This document shows positions 24,681-35,109 of a stretch of DNA of 64,000 nucleotides, one piece after another. Each line of letters starts with the position of its first letter. Position 1 is the first letter of the stretch. Source of the stretch: Diplolepis rosae (Eukaryota; Arthropoda; Insecta; Hymenoptera; Diplolepididae). Position numbers and translations under genes: made by a program. Below the pieces are notes generated by a model, which did no database searches, had not been told where the DNA came from, and saw only the letters and a program-made list of their open reading frames with translations. The stretch is from the NCBI GenBank assembly GCA_030998225.1, contig JAPYXD010000171.1, positions 2,294,001 through 2,358,000 of the forward strand, in the 5' to 3' direction.

Positions 24681-24806
24681 GTGAATCAGTCTATTCGACA
24701 GAAAGATCTTGGATACAAGGACAGTCAGTGGAAGATGTTGATCGAATGGCCTGTAGTTCAAGAGAGGGTGAAGCTCCTGTTTCGGACAGGGATGAATTAC
24801 CGAAAG
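24681..24806 (+). CDS. Internal exon of the DUF4806-type gene
   Basis: The exon is flanked by AATAG and GTAATT and is 126 nt long, with phase 1 at both ends. It encodes GESVYSTERSWIQGQ... to ...DRDELPK, an acidic/serine-rich linker. The next expected exon (GKCESVSWMRHSM, phase 1) is not found downstream on this strand but lies on the minus strand at 34911. An R1-like element begins about 65 bp downstream. Confidence 0.5.
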
Positions 24807-25194
24807 GTAATTACGTTTAAAAATGATATATTTACATACCGGAGAAGGGCTAGATAATAGTTATAAGGTTGAATACGCATGAGTCCAAGCCGTTGAGTGA
24901 AGATAGGTATAGAGGAGACATCCAGGGCGATTGAATGGTCCAAACCTTGCGGGGAAAGACGCCAGGGGTAGGTAGAGTTCCGGAACCAACCACGGGGATC
25001 GACACTTTCGAAAGTTGACAAAATCTCACGGATAAGAAGTAAGTTGTAGGAGTAAGGCCCAAACTTGTGTTGGTGAGTCTGCTGTATTCATGATGGGCCA
25101 GGTAGTCCTCGTCGATTCAACCCTAGCTTGTCGACAGAATTTCACAAAATAGATTTTTATCTCTTTTCCTTCTACTTCGCTCTTTACTAGTCTT

Positions 25195-25462
25195 TTCTTA
25201 AAATCGGATATATATATTTTAAAAATATATATATAAAATTAAAATAGTAGATTGTATTGACCCTTGATTTAATTCATAATACTTCTAAAGCCAATGCAAA
25301 CGTACCAAGTATTATGAATTATATATATAAAATAATATATAAAAGAGTATATGTAAAATATTTTATATTATAATTTTTATAATATAATATATATGTATTT
25401 TATATATATAACATTATGTATTATATTATATTTTATATTATAAGTTTTATAAAATAATATAT
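25195..25462. repeat. AT-rich simple-sequence tract
   Basis: Long runs of TATATA, ATATAAAA and TTTATATTATA with short palindromes. No gene. It flanks the solo LTR, whose ATAA target lies at its edge. Confidence 0.8.
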
Positions 25463-25466
25463 ATAA

Positions 25467-26349
25467 TGTCACGTCCTGTGACCATCTCTATTACATAAAT
25501 AATTATAATACTTTTTATATTAATCAACGAATCCACAATTGTAAAATATGCGGAAGCACTAGATGCGTAACGTAAACAAGTTGTAAAGGGAAAAAGAGAG
25601 GTGAGAATTAGTGAATGAACATAGTAAAGGTATTAGCTATTTTTGGAAGAGGAACTCCGTCTCACCGTGTTATGTCAACAAACCTCCAGACCGGTAGGCA
25701 CAGGTAGAAGATTAAGCGGGGGGTCTGCCGCTACGGAAAGAAGGAAAATCGGAGAAACCAAAGAGTAGGAGTACTGCTCTAGATCTTTTTCTAATATGGC
25801 AATTCTGACCACCGGGAACGACAAGTTTGGCACGCACCGAACTCAAAACCAGCATTTAACAAAACAATTCTTGGAAAACACGTGAACGCATTGTTCGTGA
25901 CTCGTAATAGAGGGGATTTTCGCCCCAGATGAGGGCCTATAAAACTAGCTGCTAATTGGCAAAAGTTAGTATCTCTTCAACCATCGCCCGGCACTCGGCA
26001 GTGTCTTTTCAACCATCGCCCGGCACTCGGCAGTGTCTTTTCAACCATCGCCCGGCACTCGGCTGTGTCTTTTCAACCATCGCCCCGCACTCGACAGTGT
26101 CTCTTCAACCATCGCCCGGCACTCGGCAGTGTCTCTTTAACCATCGTATTTAGAAATTTCACGATTTATATTTAAATATGAAAAAGTCTCATTGAACAAA
26201 GTGGATCATTGTAAAATATTTGAGTAATTATTTGTTGTTGGCTTCCCTCACCGAGTTTCGCTTAAGAAATCCTCTGGATTTCTTTACCGTTCTAAACGAG
26301 GAAAACAAATTAAATATAATAATAAAGGGTAAGTGACCAAGACGTCACA
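25467..26349 (+). mobile_element. Solo LTR, probably Ty3/gypsy-like
   Basis: It starts TGTCACGTCC and ends AAGACGTCACA, a short inverted terminus of TG...CA type. It is flanked by ATAA on both sides (25463-25466 and 26350-26353), a 4 bp duplication. A TATA box (CCTATAAAACTAG, about 25936-25948) and an AATAAA-like signal near 26318 give the U3-R-U5 order. No internal region or second LTR is found, so it is a recombinational solo LTR. The family is assigned only from the terminus style and duplication length. Confidence 0.7.
25972..26143 (+). repeat. 32 bp tandem repeat inside the solo LTR
   Basis: About 5.4 copies of a 32 bp unit containing CAACCATCGCCCGGCACTCG, spaced exactly 32 bp. It starts about 30 bp downstream of the TATA box, so it would lie in the transcribed R/U5 leader. 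Confidence 0.9.
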
Positions 26350-26849
26350 ATAAAATATTTAATATTATAAATTTTGTATTATAATATATAAAAGAATATA
26401 TATAAATATTAAATATATATAAATAAACCATGTATTAAAATTAACAATTCCTTTTTTTAATTTATTACATATTTATTGACAAATTGTTTTCAATATTCTT
26501 TCATTATCTTGATTACAATACTGAAGACATATAGAAAATGGAAATAAATTATCAATGATGATATTTTGAAAGTTTAATTTTCATACAATATAATTTTCGT
26601 TTATACAATACGGTTACAAAGTTAATATTATTCTCTATAGGGATACAATAATAGTTGCTTTTTTAAAAAAATTTACAATTCTTAGAAAAATTAAAATTAA
26701 AACAAAGTATTGCTTTTATTATATAATAATTTGTTAGAGAATGTTAGAGAAAAAAGATTCTCTACAACTTGACCGTTTCCGATGTTTGAAAATGAATTCT
26801 TTAATGGCTGCAATTATGAAAAAACAGTTTTTCAAATCGAAATTTTCAA

Positions 26850-27660
26850 AACAAAATTATAAATATCAAATCCAAGCACTTGCAGGTGCAAAGTGTAGGC
26901 GTTATAAACGGATTTTTACAGAGGATCAATAAAATCTTGACTTAGTTTCTAGATCTACAGAATTATGACATGGAAGAATATTGTTATTTGTACGAATGCA
27001 TCAATATTTTTCTTTGGATTTAAAAAAATTTGATTGCAATCTAGTTCCTGTAAATTATCTGTCTTAATTTAGCCGATTCAATGGAATTTAATAAATAGAA
27101 TTTATTCAATAAAAAATAAATGACAGAATTTACGTAAATCAATTATTTGAGTCCCCAGCAATTTTTAATTATGATTAAAAATGTTTTTTTATTACTTAAA
27201 CAGAGAAAAATCATTTCAATTAATCTATAGTAGTAAAGAAGTAATAAAGTTAAAATGATTCATTTTTTATTTTTGGCTTGTAATAAGTAATAACTTCCAA
27301 CAAAAAATTGTGAATATTTTTATTTTTTCAAAATATAAATCCGATCTTAGAAAAAGACAAGTCAAGAACGAAGTACAAGGAAATTCATTTATTTTTTATT
27401 GAATATATTCTATTGATTAAATTCCATTGAATTGATTGAAATAAGTCAGATAATTTACAGGAATTAGCTTGAAATCAAATTTTTGAAATTTAAAGAAAAA
27501 TATTGATGTATTCGTCCAAATAATAATGTTCTTCCGTGTCATAATTCTGTAGATCTGAAAACTAAGTTAAGATTTTATAAATCCTTTGTAAAAATTCTTT
27601 CATAACGCCTATACTTTGCACCTGCAGATAGGTGGATTTGAGATTTATAATCTGATAAGA
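26850..27660. mobile_element. Foldback element with ~270 bp diverged inverted arms
   Basis: The arms 26850-27125 and 27360-27660 are inverted: GCACTTGCAGGTGCAAAG pairs with CTTTGCACCTGCAG, ATCTACAGAATTATGACA pairs with TGTCATAATTCTGTAGAT, and AAATTCCATTGAATTG has its partner. A loop of ~235 bp lies between. Divergence of the arms suggests age. The small plus-strand frame at 26741-26932 overlaps the left arm and is not credible. Confidence 0.7.
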
Positions 27661-27784
27661 TGACGAACGAAGAGATAGTTCTTTATAATTAAATTGCTGC
27701 TCTACATTAAATGTTAAGCAAGGTTTGGACCATTCAATCGCCCTGGATGTCTCCTCTATACCTATCTTCAGTCAACGTCCAAGC

Positions 27785-28759
27785 ATGGAGCAGACGCGTC
27801 CTGTAGCCCACCAACGGTAGTAGCCGCAAGGACTCTGCCAGCAGTAGGGCTGTCGCCGTCAGGATGGCCGCCAAGGGAGCCCTATAGATGGGCTTTTCCG
27901 GGCGCACGTACCACGACGGTTGTTCTGCGACTTTCAGGCGCGTGAGGACGCGGTGTGGAGCGAAAGCATCAGGGGACCTTGAACAGGTCACTTGATGCCG
28001 AATGAACGAACACGGAGTGAATGCGGGGGGCCCCTTAATCGGGGTATGTCCCAAATGCGTATGCGGCGATGACGCTGAACTTCCCTAGTGCGCTCTTGCG
28101 GTCACACCACAATCACATGCACGATACCGACACTCACACATACCAGTACGAATGCGTTGCCGAGTGAATGGGCAGCGGCCGGCGCCTGGTGGATATTCCC
28201 GATAGACTAGCCAAGGGAGGAGTAGTAGCCTCCCGACCAGGGTAGGACGCGATGTGAGTACCTCACCTCTGTGGAAGTAATATGGGTAACCGTAAGTCCC
28301 TCCGGTGTTCGACCACGAAGGGCAAAGATCCCGTGAAACCACATGGTAATCTGGGAAAATCGCTCACGATGCTACTGTCTGGAGCTAATGTCGGGGTTGA
28401 AATCATGGACGTCCGGGCGCAGGAATGAAGGATTACCTGGTCAGTATTTCCTTATATTCGACGCTGCGTAGGATAAATCGCACACCGTCTAGCCTGAAGT
28501 TCGGGTCAGGTGCGGGGGCGGACACGGCACCACTCGCTCGATAGGGGTGACGTTAAACCTTTAGCATCATTATGGCGCAAGCCTATCCCGTAACCTTTTT
28601 GCTAGCTTCATTTAATGTGCCGATAGGATCGACCTTCCGATAAGCCGCTTCTCGGTTTCGGCGCATATAACTAGGGATCTATACAGGCGGGGATAGTAGC
28701 CCTACTGCGGTAGGGCTCCCACGATGGGCGAACCGTCTTAAGACACGAGGAAAATAAAT
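27785..28759 (+). other. R1-like 5' UTR (copy 1)
   Basis: GC-rich (unlike its flanks) and colinear with 36280-37190 in reverse complement (copy 2). It contains no long frame consistent with a conserved protein; minus-strand frames at 27734-28342 are incidental. It ends at AAATAAATATGAATCC before ORF1. Confidence 0.65.
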
Positions 28760-30096
28760 ATGAATCCAGACAAAAATAAAGGAGATGGAGAGGTGAAGGC
28801 GCCAGATGCGCACTCACACACTCCTACAGGAGCTGAGGGATGGCAAGACGTCCTTCAGCTCCTGAAGGAGCAAAATGAAAAAATGCAAAAGATAGCCAGG
28901 GCCCTCAGCGTTATACAACAGGGTATGCTGAGGAATAACCCTGGCTCCGTTAAAGACTCGGTGAACGAGGCAACTGAGGTGTTGAGCGGTATGCTCAACA
29001 CCCACAAGTGCCTCCTGGAGAGCGGGGTGAAATTCCAGAAGAAAATAGAATCTCACCCCGCTATGAAGAAATTGGGGATCTTCCAGAGACCACGTTCGGC
29101 GTCTCTGAGAGATACATCAAAAAATCAGGCGAAGGGCGAAAAAAGATCTGCGCCCTCTCCCCCTCTGGAAAAAACTACCTAGAGAGGTCTCCCCCTCTGG
29201 AAAAAACTACCTAGAGAGGGAAGGGGGGCTCTTCGCCCTCTTATGCCGAGATGGCCACGAGCCAGCCGCCAAATAAAGAAGGGGACTGGCATGTGGTCAC
29301 AAAAAAAAGAAAAAAAAGGGAGAAAAGGGCGGGGGACCCTGCCCAAAAAGCGACGGAGACCACTGCCACACCTAGGTCGAAGCGCTCCACGCTCGCCAGG
29401 TCGGGCGACGCCATCAAGGTGTCGGCGAAGGACGGCCAGTCCTACGCCGACATCTTGAGGGAAATGAAGGCGAAAGTCGACCCCCGGAAGGCAGGACTTG
29501 AGGTCCTGTCTATCCGGAGGACCAGGAAGGAAGAAGTCCTTCTGGTCCTCAAAAAGGGGTGAGACGTTTCGGCCTTCCGAAAGGAGCTCGACCTGGCGGT
29601 CGGGGAAAGGACGTAAATTTCAGCTCTGGTCTCGACGAGGTCCCTCGAAATTAGGGACCTCGACGAGACCGTTGAAAAAGCATAGGTTGTGTCTGCCCTG
29701 TGCTTGGCATTGGGCAGACAAGCTTTTGAGGGGTCCTGCAGGCTCTTCACCCGCTTTGGTGTAGTGAAGACTGCTGTGATCCGGCTAGCTGAGGCAGACG
29801 CCGCGCGTCTGCTTCAGCTAGGTAAGATGAGGATCGGGTGGGTAGGATGCCGCATTCGCGAGCACGTGGGATTCGCCCGCTGCTTCAAGTGCCTTGGGTA
29901 CGCCAAGGGGCCCGGTGCTGCAGCAACCCCGACAGGAAAAACGCCTGTTGGAGATGCGGCGCCACGGGACACTTGGCCAGGACTTGTAAGGCGCCACCAA
30001 GGTGCCTGTCATGCGCAGACAGGGGCGACAAAGATGTCGCCCATGTGTCAGGGAGCGGCTCCTGCCCGGTCTTCCGGGAAGAGCATCGGAGGTTGA
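28760..30096 (+). pseudogene. R1-like ORF1 (gag-like, CCHC zinc knuckles), broken
   Basis: It starts ATGAATCCAGACAAA and encodes a Lys/Glu-rich N-terminal region with a WQDVLQLLKEQNEKMQKIAR coiled-coil-like stretch. Frameshifts near 29160-29250 are followed by a frame with a SYADILREMKAKVDPRKAGL segment, and in-frame stops occur at about 29560, 29614 and 29682. The C-terminal part has CFKCLGY (first knuckle, frame broken) then CWRCGATGHLARTC (C-x2-C-x4-H-x4-C) and another Cys pair, CLSC. Such knuckles bind the element RNA in ORF1 proteins of this group. Copy 2 keeps a sense codon at the first stop (KKGEDVSAF), showing that the stop is a mutation in this copy. Confidence 0.78.
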
Positions 30097-30103
30097 GAGG
30101 CAG

Positions 30104-33100
30104 GAATTGAAGTTCCTGCAGCTCAACCTCGGAAGGGGGAAGGATGCCCAGGACCTCCTAATGCAGACTGCCAGGGAGAGGGGGGCTGATGTGCTGCTCA
30201 TTAGTGAGCAGTACAAGTGGTCCGATAACTCTGCTTGGTATCAGGATGCACCAAGGAGGGCCAGCATCCTTGTTTGTAACCCTGATTTGGGCGTCGGGGA
30301 CTTCCTGGATACCAACGCGGGGTTCGTCTGGGTGGAGGTGGCGGGTGTGCGTGTGTACAGCTGCTACTTCTCCCCCGGCGATCCCTTTGATGTCTTTGAG
30401 ACCCAGATCCTCCTCCTTGAGGAAAGCCTCCGTGAGGCCATCGGATGATCCCTCATAGGGGGTGACTTCAACTGTAAGTCTCCCGAGTGGGGTGAGGCCC
30501 GCCTAGATAGGAAGGGAATCTTGGTTGGCGAGATGGTCGCTAGGAACGAACTGATCGTCTTGAATCAGGGCGGGGAATATACGTTCAGACGAGGAGCGGA
30601 GGGTCAATAATTGATCTCACAATTCCCGCACCGCGCTTCGCCTCAAGGATAAGCGACTGGTCGGTCCTCGAGGTAATAACCTTGAGTGACCACCGGTGCA
30701 TCGAATTTACACTAGAACAACGGTGTCAGGCGGTGAATAAGGTATGGGCGGCGAAGGAAGGAGCCCCTCCTGGAACACGAGAAGACTCAGGAGGGAAAGA
30801 CTTCGCGAACTCCTCGAAGAAACCAGGCTCATCGATGAGCTTGGTTGGGTCTGCCCTGCTGGGACGTTTGAAGCTGCTGTGCGCTCGGTGAGGCAGAAGG
30901 TGGTCGCGGCTTGTGACTACTCGATGCCTTGCCGTAAGCGCAGGCAAGCCAAGGGTTCGATGTACTGGTGGAACGACCAGTTGGCAGCCCTACGTCGAGA
31001 ATGCCTTGAAGCGCGGCGAAAATTCACCCGTTCAAAGGGGGATGCTACGCTGCACAAGGCATGGAAAGGGGCAAAAACAGCTTTGAGGCGAGGCATAAAG
31101 AAAAGCCGACTTCAATGCTGGAAAGACTTGATCGGTGAGGTCGAGAAGGATCCATGGGGTCTCGCCTTCAAAATAGTCACCAAGAGATTGGTGACTAGAA
31201 GAAAGACCCCGGGCCTGGATAATCCCGATCGAGTCCAGTACATTGTGCGTAGCTTGTTTCCACACGTGGAGCCGTTCCAAAGACAGGACCGAAGTTCCTG
31301 CGTGGTCCGGCGGAAAGAACTCTTCACTCTCGAAGAGCTAAAGAGAGCGGGTGGAAGGCTTAAGGCAAATACAGCGCCGGATATCGACGGGGTGCCGAAC
31401 GAGATCCTCAAAGAGGTGATCGGGGCATACCCGGAGATCCTCCTAGAAGCCTTTAACTCCTGTCTTCGGGATTGGAGGTTCTTCGCAGATTGGAAGGAGC
31501 AGAGGTTGGTCCTGCTGAGGAAGGGCAACAAACCTCTAGGGGTTGCCTCTTCGTATAGACCAATATGCTTATTGGATACGATGGGGAAACTTCTGGAGGA
31601 GTTGATTCTACAACGGCTTCAGGCTCTCTTGGTCGGGGAGAACGGGCTCTCGGAAAACCAGTTCGGATTCAGGAAAGGCAGGTCCACTGTGGATGCCATC
31701 CAAGCTGTGGTTAACATCGCCACAAATGCAAGAAAAGGAACTGGTAAGCGTAAGGGATTCTGTGCGTTGATTAGCATTGACATACGCAATGCGTTCAATA
31801 CCGCGAGATGGGACATCTGCATCGAGGCGATGATGCGGAAAAAGGTTCCAGACTACCTGTTGCGAATGATGGATGACTATCTGAGCGACAGGTGGGTGAT
31901 ATACGAGGGCGACAAATGGTCTCTCAAAGAAGAGATGACATGTGGCGCTCCTCAAGGGTCGCGGGTGGGTCCACCCGTTTGGAACATCATGTACGATGAC
32001 TTTCTGCGCATGGACCTGCCTGCTGAAACGAGCATCGTCGGCTTCGCGGATGACGCACTTGTCGTGTGGGCCGCTGACGACGTCAGAATCCTAGAGCTGA
32101 GGATAAATGAAAGTCTGTGGTGAGCAAAGCGCTGGTTGGATGGCAGAGGCCTTAAAATGGCCCCTGAGAAAACCGAGGCTTTGCTCGTTACGGACAGGAG
32201 ATCCTTCCAATATCAGAGGATCGTTCTCGGAGAGCATGAAGTCGAGTGGAAAACAAGCATTATGTACCTGGGGGTGCAGCTGGATCGTAGGCTTAGTTTT
32301 GGCGAACACCTAAAGATCGCAGCTGCCAAAGCCATCCAATGTGGAGCGATCTTGGCCCGGCTTATGCCAAAAATTGGTGGACCCAGGGAAGCGAAAAGAA
32401 GATTGTTGGCGAGCGTGGTCCATTCGAAGCTGCTTTATGCAGCTCCGGTCTGGGCCAATGCCTTGCAAAACCATGCTATCCAGAAGAAGCTGTTCTCGGC
32501 GCAGAGACTTGTCGCGCTGAGAATAGTTTCGGCATATAGAACTATCTCGACGAGCGCTGTGCTGGTCCTGGCGAGCGTCCCGCCAATAGATTTATTGGCG
32601 GAGGAAAGGCAGGAAACCTTTCAGCTTCGCAAGGAGCTTACCTGCGCCGACCTGCAGGAAATCGCTCGCGCGAAGGAGGCCATCCGCAAGGATGGAAGGC
32701 GCAGACTCGTCGAGAAATGACAGATGAGATGGCATGGTGAGCAGACAGGGAGATGGACCTACCGCCTGATCCCGGAGCTCGCCACCTGGCTGAACAGAAT
32801 GCACGGGGAAGTCGGCTTTTACTTGGCGCAAGCGCTCTCGGTCCATGGCTGTTTTAACGCGTACCTGAGGCGCTTTAAGAAGAGAGACGAGGAGACGTGC
32901 TGCTACTGCGATTTCCCGATGGATAACTCAGAGCACGCACTCTTCGTCTGCGCAAAATGGGGTGTGGCTAGGGAGGTCCTCGGTCAGGCGGTGGGTTCCG
33001 AACTTACTCCTGACACGATGGTCCCCCTCATGCTCCAGTCTGAACGGTTCTGGACGCTCATCGAGTCATTCGTCACACTTGTGATGAAGACGAGAGAACT

Positions 33101-33140
33101 TGATGGGCGTCGAGAGCGAAACAACGGGGAGGGCCAGTAG
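30104..33140 (+). pseudogene. R1-like ORF2: APE endonuclease, reverse transcriptase, C-terminal zinc finger; broken
   Basis: The endonuclease starts LKFLQLNLGRGKDAQDLLMQ, then ADVLLISEQY (catalytic Glu) and GGDFNCKSPEWG (DFN motif), then LSDHRCIEF (SDH motif). The RT domain (30744-32123) has YRPICLLDTMGKLLE, FGFRKGRSTVDAI, SIDIRNAFNTA (catalytic Asp), CGAPQGSRVGPPVWN and GFADDALV (FADD box). The C-terminus (about 32880-32960) has a CCYC...H...C finger. Lesions are TGA at ~30446, frameshifts near 30606 and 30740, TGA at ~32121 and TGA at ~32718. The enzyme would nick target DNA and prime cDNA synthesis; this copy cannot. Confidence 0.88.
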
Positions 33141-33420
33141 AAATCGCATCGGAGCCTGCACCCGCGGTCCTGCGTCCCGGGTAGAATTGGCTGTCCGCGT
33201 CGTTCGGGGGAGGAATCTGTTTGTTTCTCCCCTGGGTGGCGCGGCTAGTTGGTTATCCTAGTGGGCGTGTGGCCGCGGATGGAAGTTCCGAGCGAACGGA
33301 TCACGGAAGAGTCGTACGCGACTTTAATGGAACCAACCACCCAAGTTTAAAGCCGAAAGGCGGTTCCGCGGGTGGTGTATTGGTTCGAGAGAGGGATTTT
33401 TTTGGTTTTAACAGGTATTC
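33141..33420 (+). other. R1-like 3' UTR (copy 1)
   Basis: Colinear with the minus strand at 35490-35215 (shared CTGCACCCGCGGTCCTGCG and GGTATTCCTAGAC/GGTATGCCTAGAC). Copy 1 stops being similar after CCTAGAC, whereas copy 2 continues ~100 bp to a poly-A. Confidence 0.7.
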
Positions 33421-33426
33421 CTAGAC

Positions 33427-33500
33427 ATTGGACATTTGGATGTTCTTAGAACGTTTGCAGAATGTTACATAAACGTTTCTAATATCGTATGCCCATTGGG
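33427..33500. mobile_element. Truncated CCCAATGGGC MITE
   Basis: One arm only: ATTGGACATTTGGATG then AGAACGTTTGCAGAATG, ending CCCATTGGG at 33500. It abuts the 3' end of R1-like copy 1. Confidence 0.7.
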
Positions 33501-34041
33501 CTGAAAGTATCAGAATATACATTTCATGAACGCTTCCGGCATTTAAAAATGTTTTTCCTTCTCATTTTTTATTCGTACTCGGCTAATTAATAGTAAAAAC
33601 TGTAAATGTATTTCCTTTTTTAAAACAATTTTGAGATGAATATAACTTTTAGTGCAGGAAGAGATAGGACTATTGACATTTTTTCATATTTTAATTATAC
33701 TTTGTATTACATTTTTGAAAATTCATCCAACAAAACCACAATTAATACATCCATAATAGTATACTTTAAAGTAAATGTTTCATTGCACTTCGTACTTTCG
33801 GCAGTAAACTAAATTATTATTAACACATGTACCTATTTTCATTTTAACGCGAACGTTAGTCAACTCACCATAAATAATTTGAATGTTTTCAATATAACAA
33901 TCAAGTAGATAGCATCACAGTTGTAAAAAATCTCTTGAAGAGTAAATTGCATACAATGATCTTTCACTTCATATTTGGTGCACGGATTAAGAAAGCCTTT
34001 AGACGATTATTGATAGACGATAGACGATAGAGGGTTTTTGT
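33501..34041. other. Non-coding stretch
   Basis: AT-rich with no supported gene or repeat except a short GATAGACGATAGACGATAG run near 34010-34030. It is downstream of the stop of the DUF4806-type exons on the minus strand. Confidence 0.5.
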
Positions 34042-34911
34042 CTACGTATAATAAACTTGATTTTTCTTTGCTCTCTTATCGATTTCTGTGATAACACGAG
34101 TGCCTGCTCTTCGCAACCAATTCATGATTGCATCGCTTATTTCCTGTTCGGTGCTTTCCGGATATTTCGAAAGTAATACTTTTATAATTATAAAAAGAGA
34201 AATTAAAAGTTAAAATTCCACATGTAAAACGATTTAAAGGTTAGTTGTAAATTGAAAAAAGCAGGCTATATTCAACTTACGGACTATAGTCGATGCTATC
34301 GCGCTCGTACCAAATCTTATATTGTTTTTAAAACTATACCAGGAATTACCCCGAAGCCAATGAATCCGTCAAAACTTGCTTCATGACGTTGTTCGCAGCA
34401 TTTTTTGCATCTTTCCCTCCTCGTTTCTTTATTCAATTTTTCTGTGAAAAAATGATCAAAATATTAGTGTAAATTTCTTAAGAGCCGTGTGCTTCTATAA
34501 TTTCCTATTTTTATCAGAGAATATATATCAAAGCCTATTGCAAAAAACTTTTTCTATTCATCCTGTAAAATGCAATTGTTTCTTTTAGAATGACATAATT
34601 TCGGTTATTATTATTATTTATTTAATTGTTGGCATTTTTCTAATTCTTATGCCTTCCGGTATTATTATCGAATACATTTTCAATTAATACTCACAAATTC
34701 CTCAAGAGTTAATGATTGGAACTAATATCCTTCTCAAAATTATCGAATTCTTCTTTCGTCTCCAATGTTTCGAGTGGTAACATTTCATGCATTCCTCCAA
34801 CTTCACCACCAATTAGTCTGTCTTCTAGCTCTTGCATATTTATTGCGTGATTAAACTTGTCCTCCATAATCTCCATAGAATGCCTCATCCATGAAACGCT
34901 TTCACATTTAC
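34042..34911 (-). pseudogene. 3' exons of a DUF4806-type gene (inverted relative to its 5' exons)
   Basis: Three minus-strand blocks. Exon 34911-~34733 follows an acceptor (TTTTAG) in phase 1 and encodes GKCESVSWMRHSMEIMEDKF...LEDRLIGG...LPLETLETKEEFDNFEKDI; LPxxTxEExxxFExxL is the usual DUF4806 entry. A second block (about 34420-34290) has GGKDAKNAANNVMKQVLTDS, then in another frame WYSFKNNIRFGTSAIASTIV. The last exon, 34178-34042, reads KYPESTEQEISDAIMNWLRR to a stop. This order (GGxxxK, hydrophobic core, E-x-I-x-x-AI-x-x-WL) fits DUF4806, a domain common in insect genes of unknown function and near transposases. A frame break at ~34350 makes a functional gene doubtful. The start phase matches the exon at 24681-24806. 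Confidence 0.6.
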
Positions 34912-35109
34912 CTAAAAGCAAAAATTGTAGTGAATACATTTATAAATCATAGCATATATTTACTTGACTATTAGCTTGGCAATGTATTTTTTGTACGCAC
35001 ACCTTGAAATTAAAAGACAATTTTTTCAATTGATTTGAAATATTTAATTCAAAGGTGTGTGCAAATAAAGATACATAGCTAAGCTAATGGTTAAAAACTG
35101 TATGCTTTT

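Larger units (their letters stand above)
24891..27777. mobile_element. 2.9 kb TIR element inserted in the R1 5' UTR
   Basis: TIRs of about 60 bp with one mismatch run from CGTTGAGTGAAGATAGG to CCATTCAATCGCCC...CAGTCAACG (complement). TCCAAGC flanks both sides (24884-24890 and 27778-27784), giving a 7-8 bp target duplication with one base ambiguous. Rejoining the flanks restores the R1 5' sequence seen in copy 2. It has no recognisable transposase. It contains AT-rich tracts, a solo LTR (25467-26349) and a foldback (26850-27660). An 8 bp duplication would suit hAT, but the TIR start does not resemble hAT, so the superfamily stays open. Confidence 0.78.
24870..33420 (+). mobile_element. R1-clade non-LTR retrotransposon, copy 1 (interrupted by a TIR element)
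   Basis: The 5' end (24870-24890, GCATGAGTCCAAGC) is joined, across the insertion 24891-27777, to 27778 onward (TCCAAGCATGGAGCAGACGC). The same contiguous order is seen in copy 2 (minus strand, GCATGAGTCCAAGCACGGAG). After a ~1 kb GC-rich 5' UTR come ORF1 (from 28760), ORF2 (from ~30104) and a 3' UTR ending near 33420. GC content is far above that of the surroundings. The APE endonuclease, RT and C-terminal CCHC finger order fits the R1/Jockey group; the N-terminal endonuclease wording fits R1. No poly-A is seen at 33420, where a truncated MITE abuts. Confidence 0.8.

Noticed and set aside
24797..25062. Minus-strand frames of 70-74 codons
   Set aside because: They cross the R1 5' fragment and the TIR of the 2.9 kb element and show no protein family.
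27734..28342. Two minus-strand frames of 85-106 codons
   Set aside because: They lie in the GC-rich R1-like 5' UTR, where long chance frames are expected, and are not kept in copy 2.
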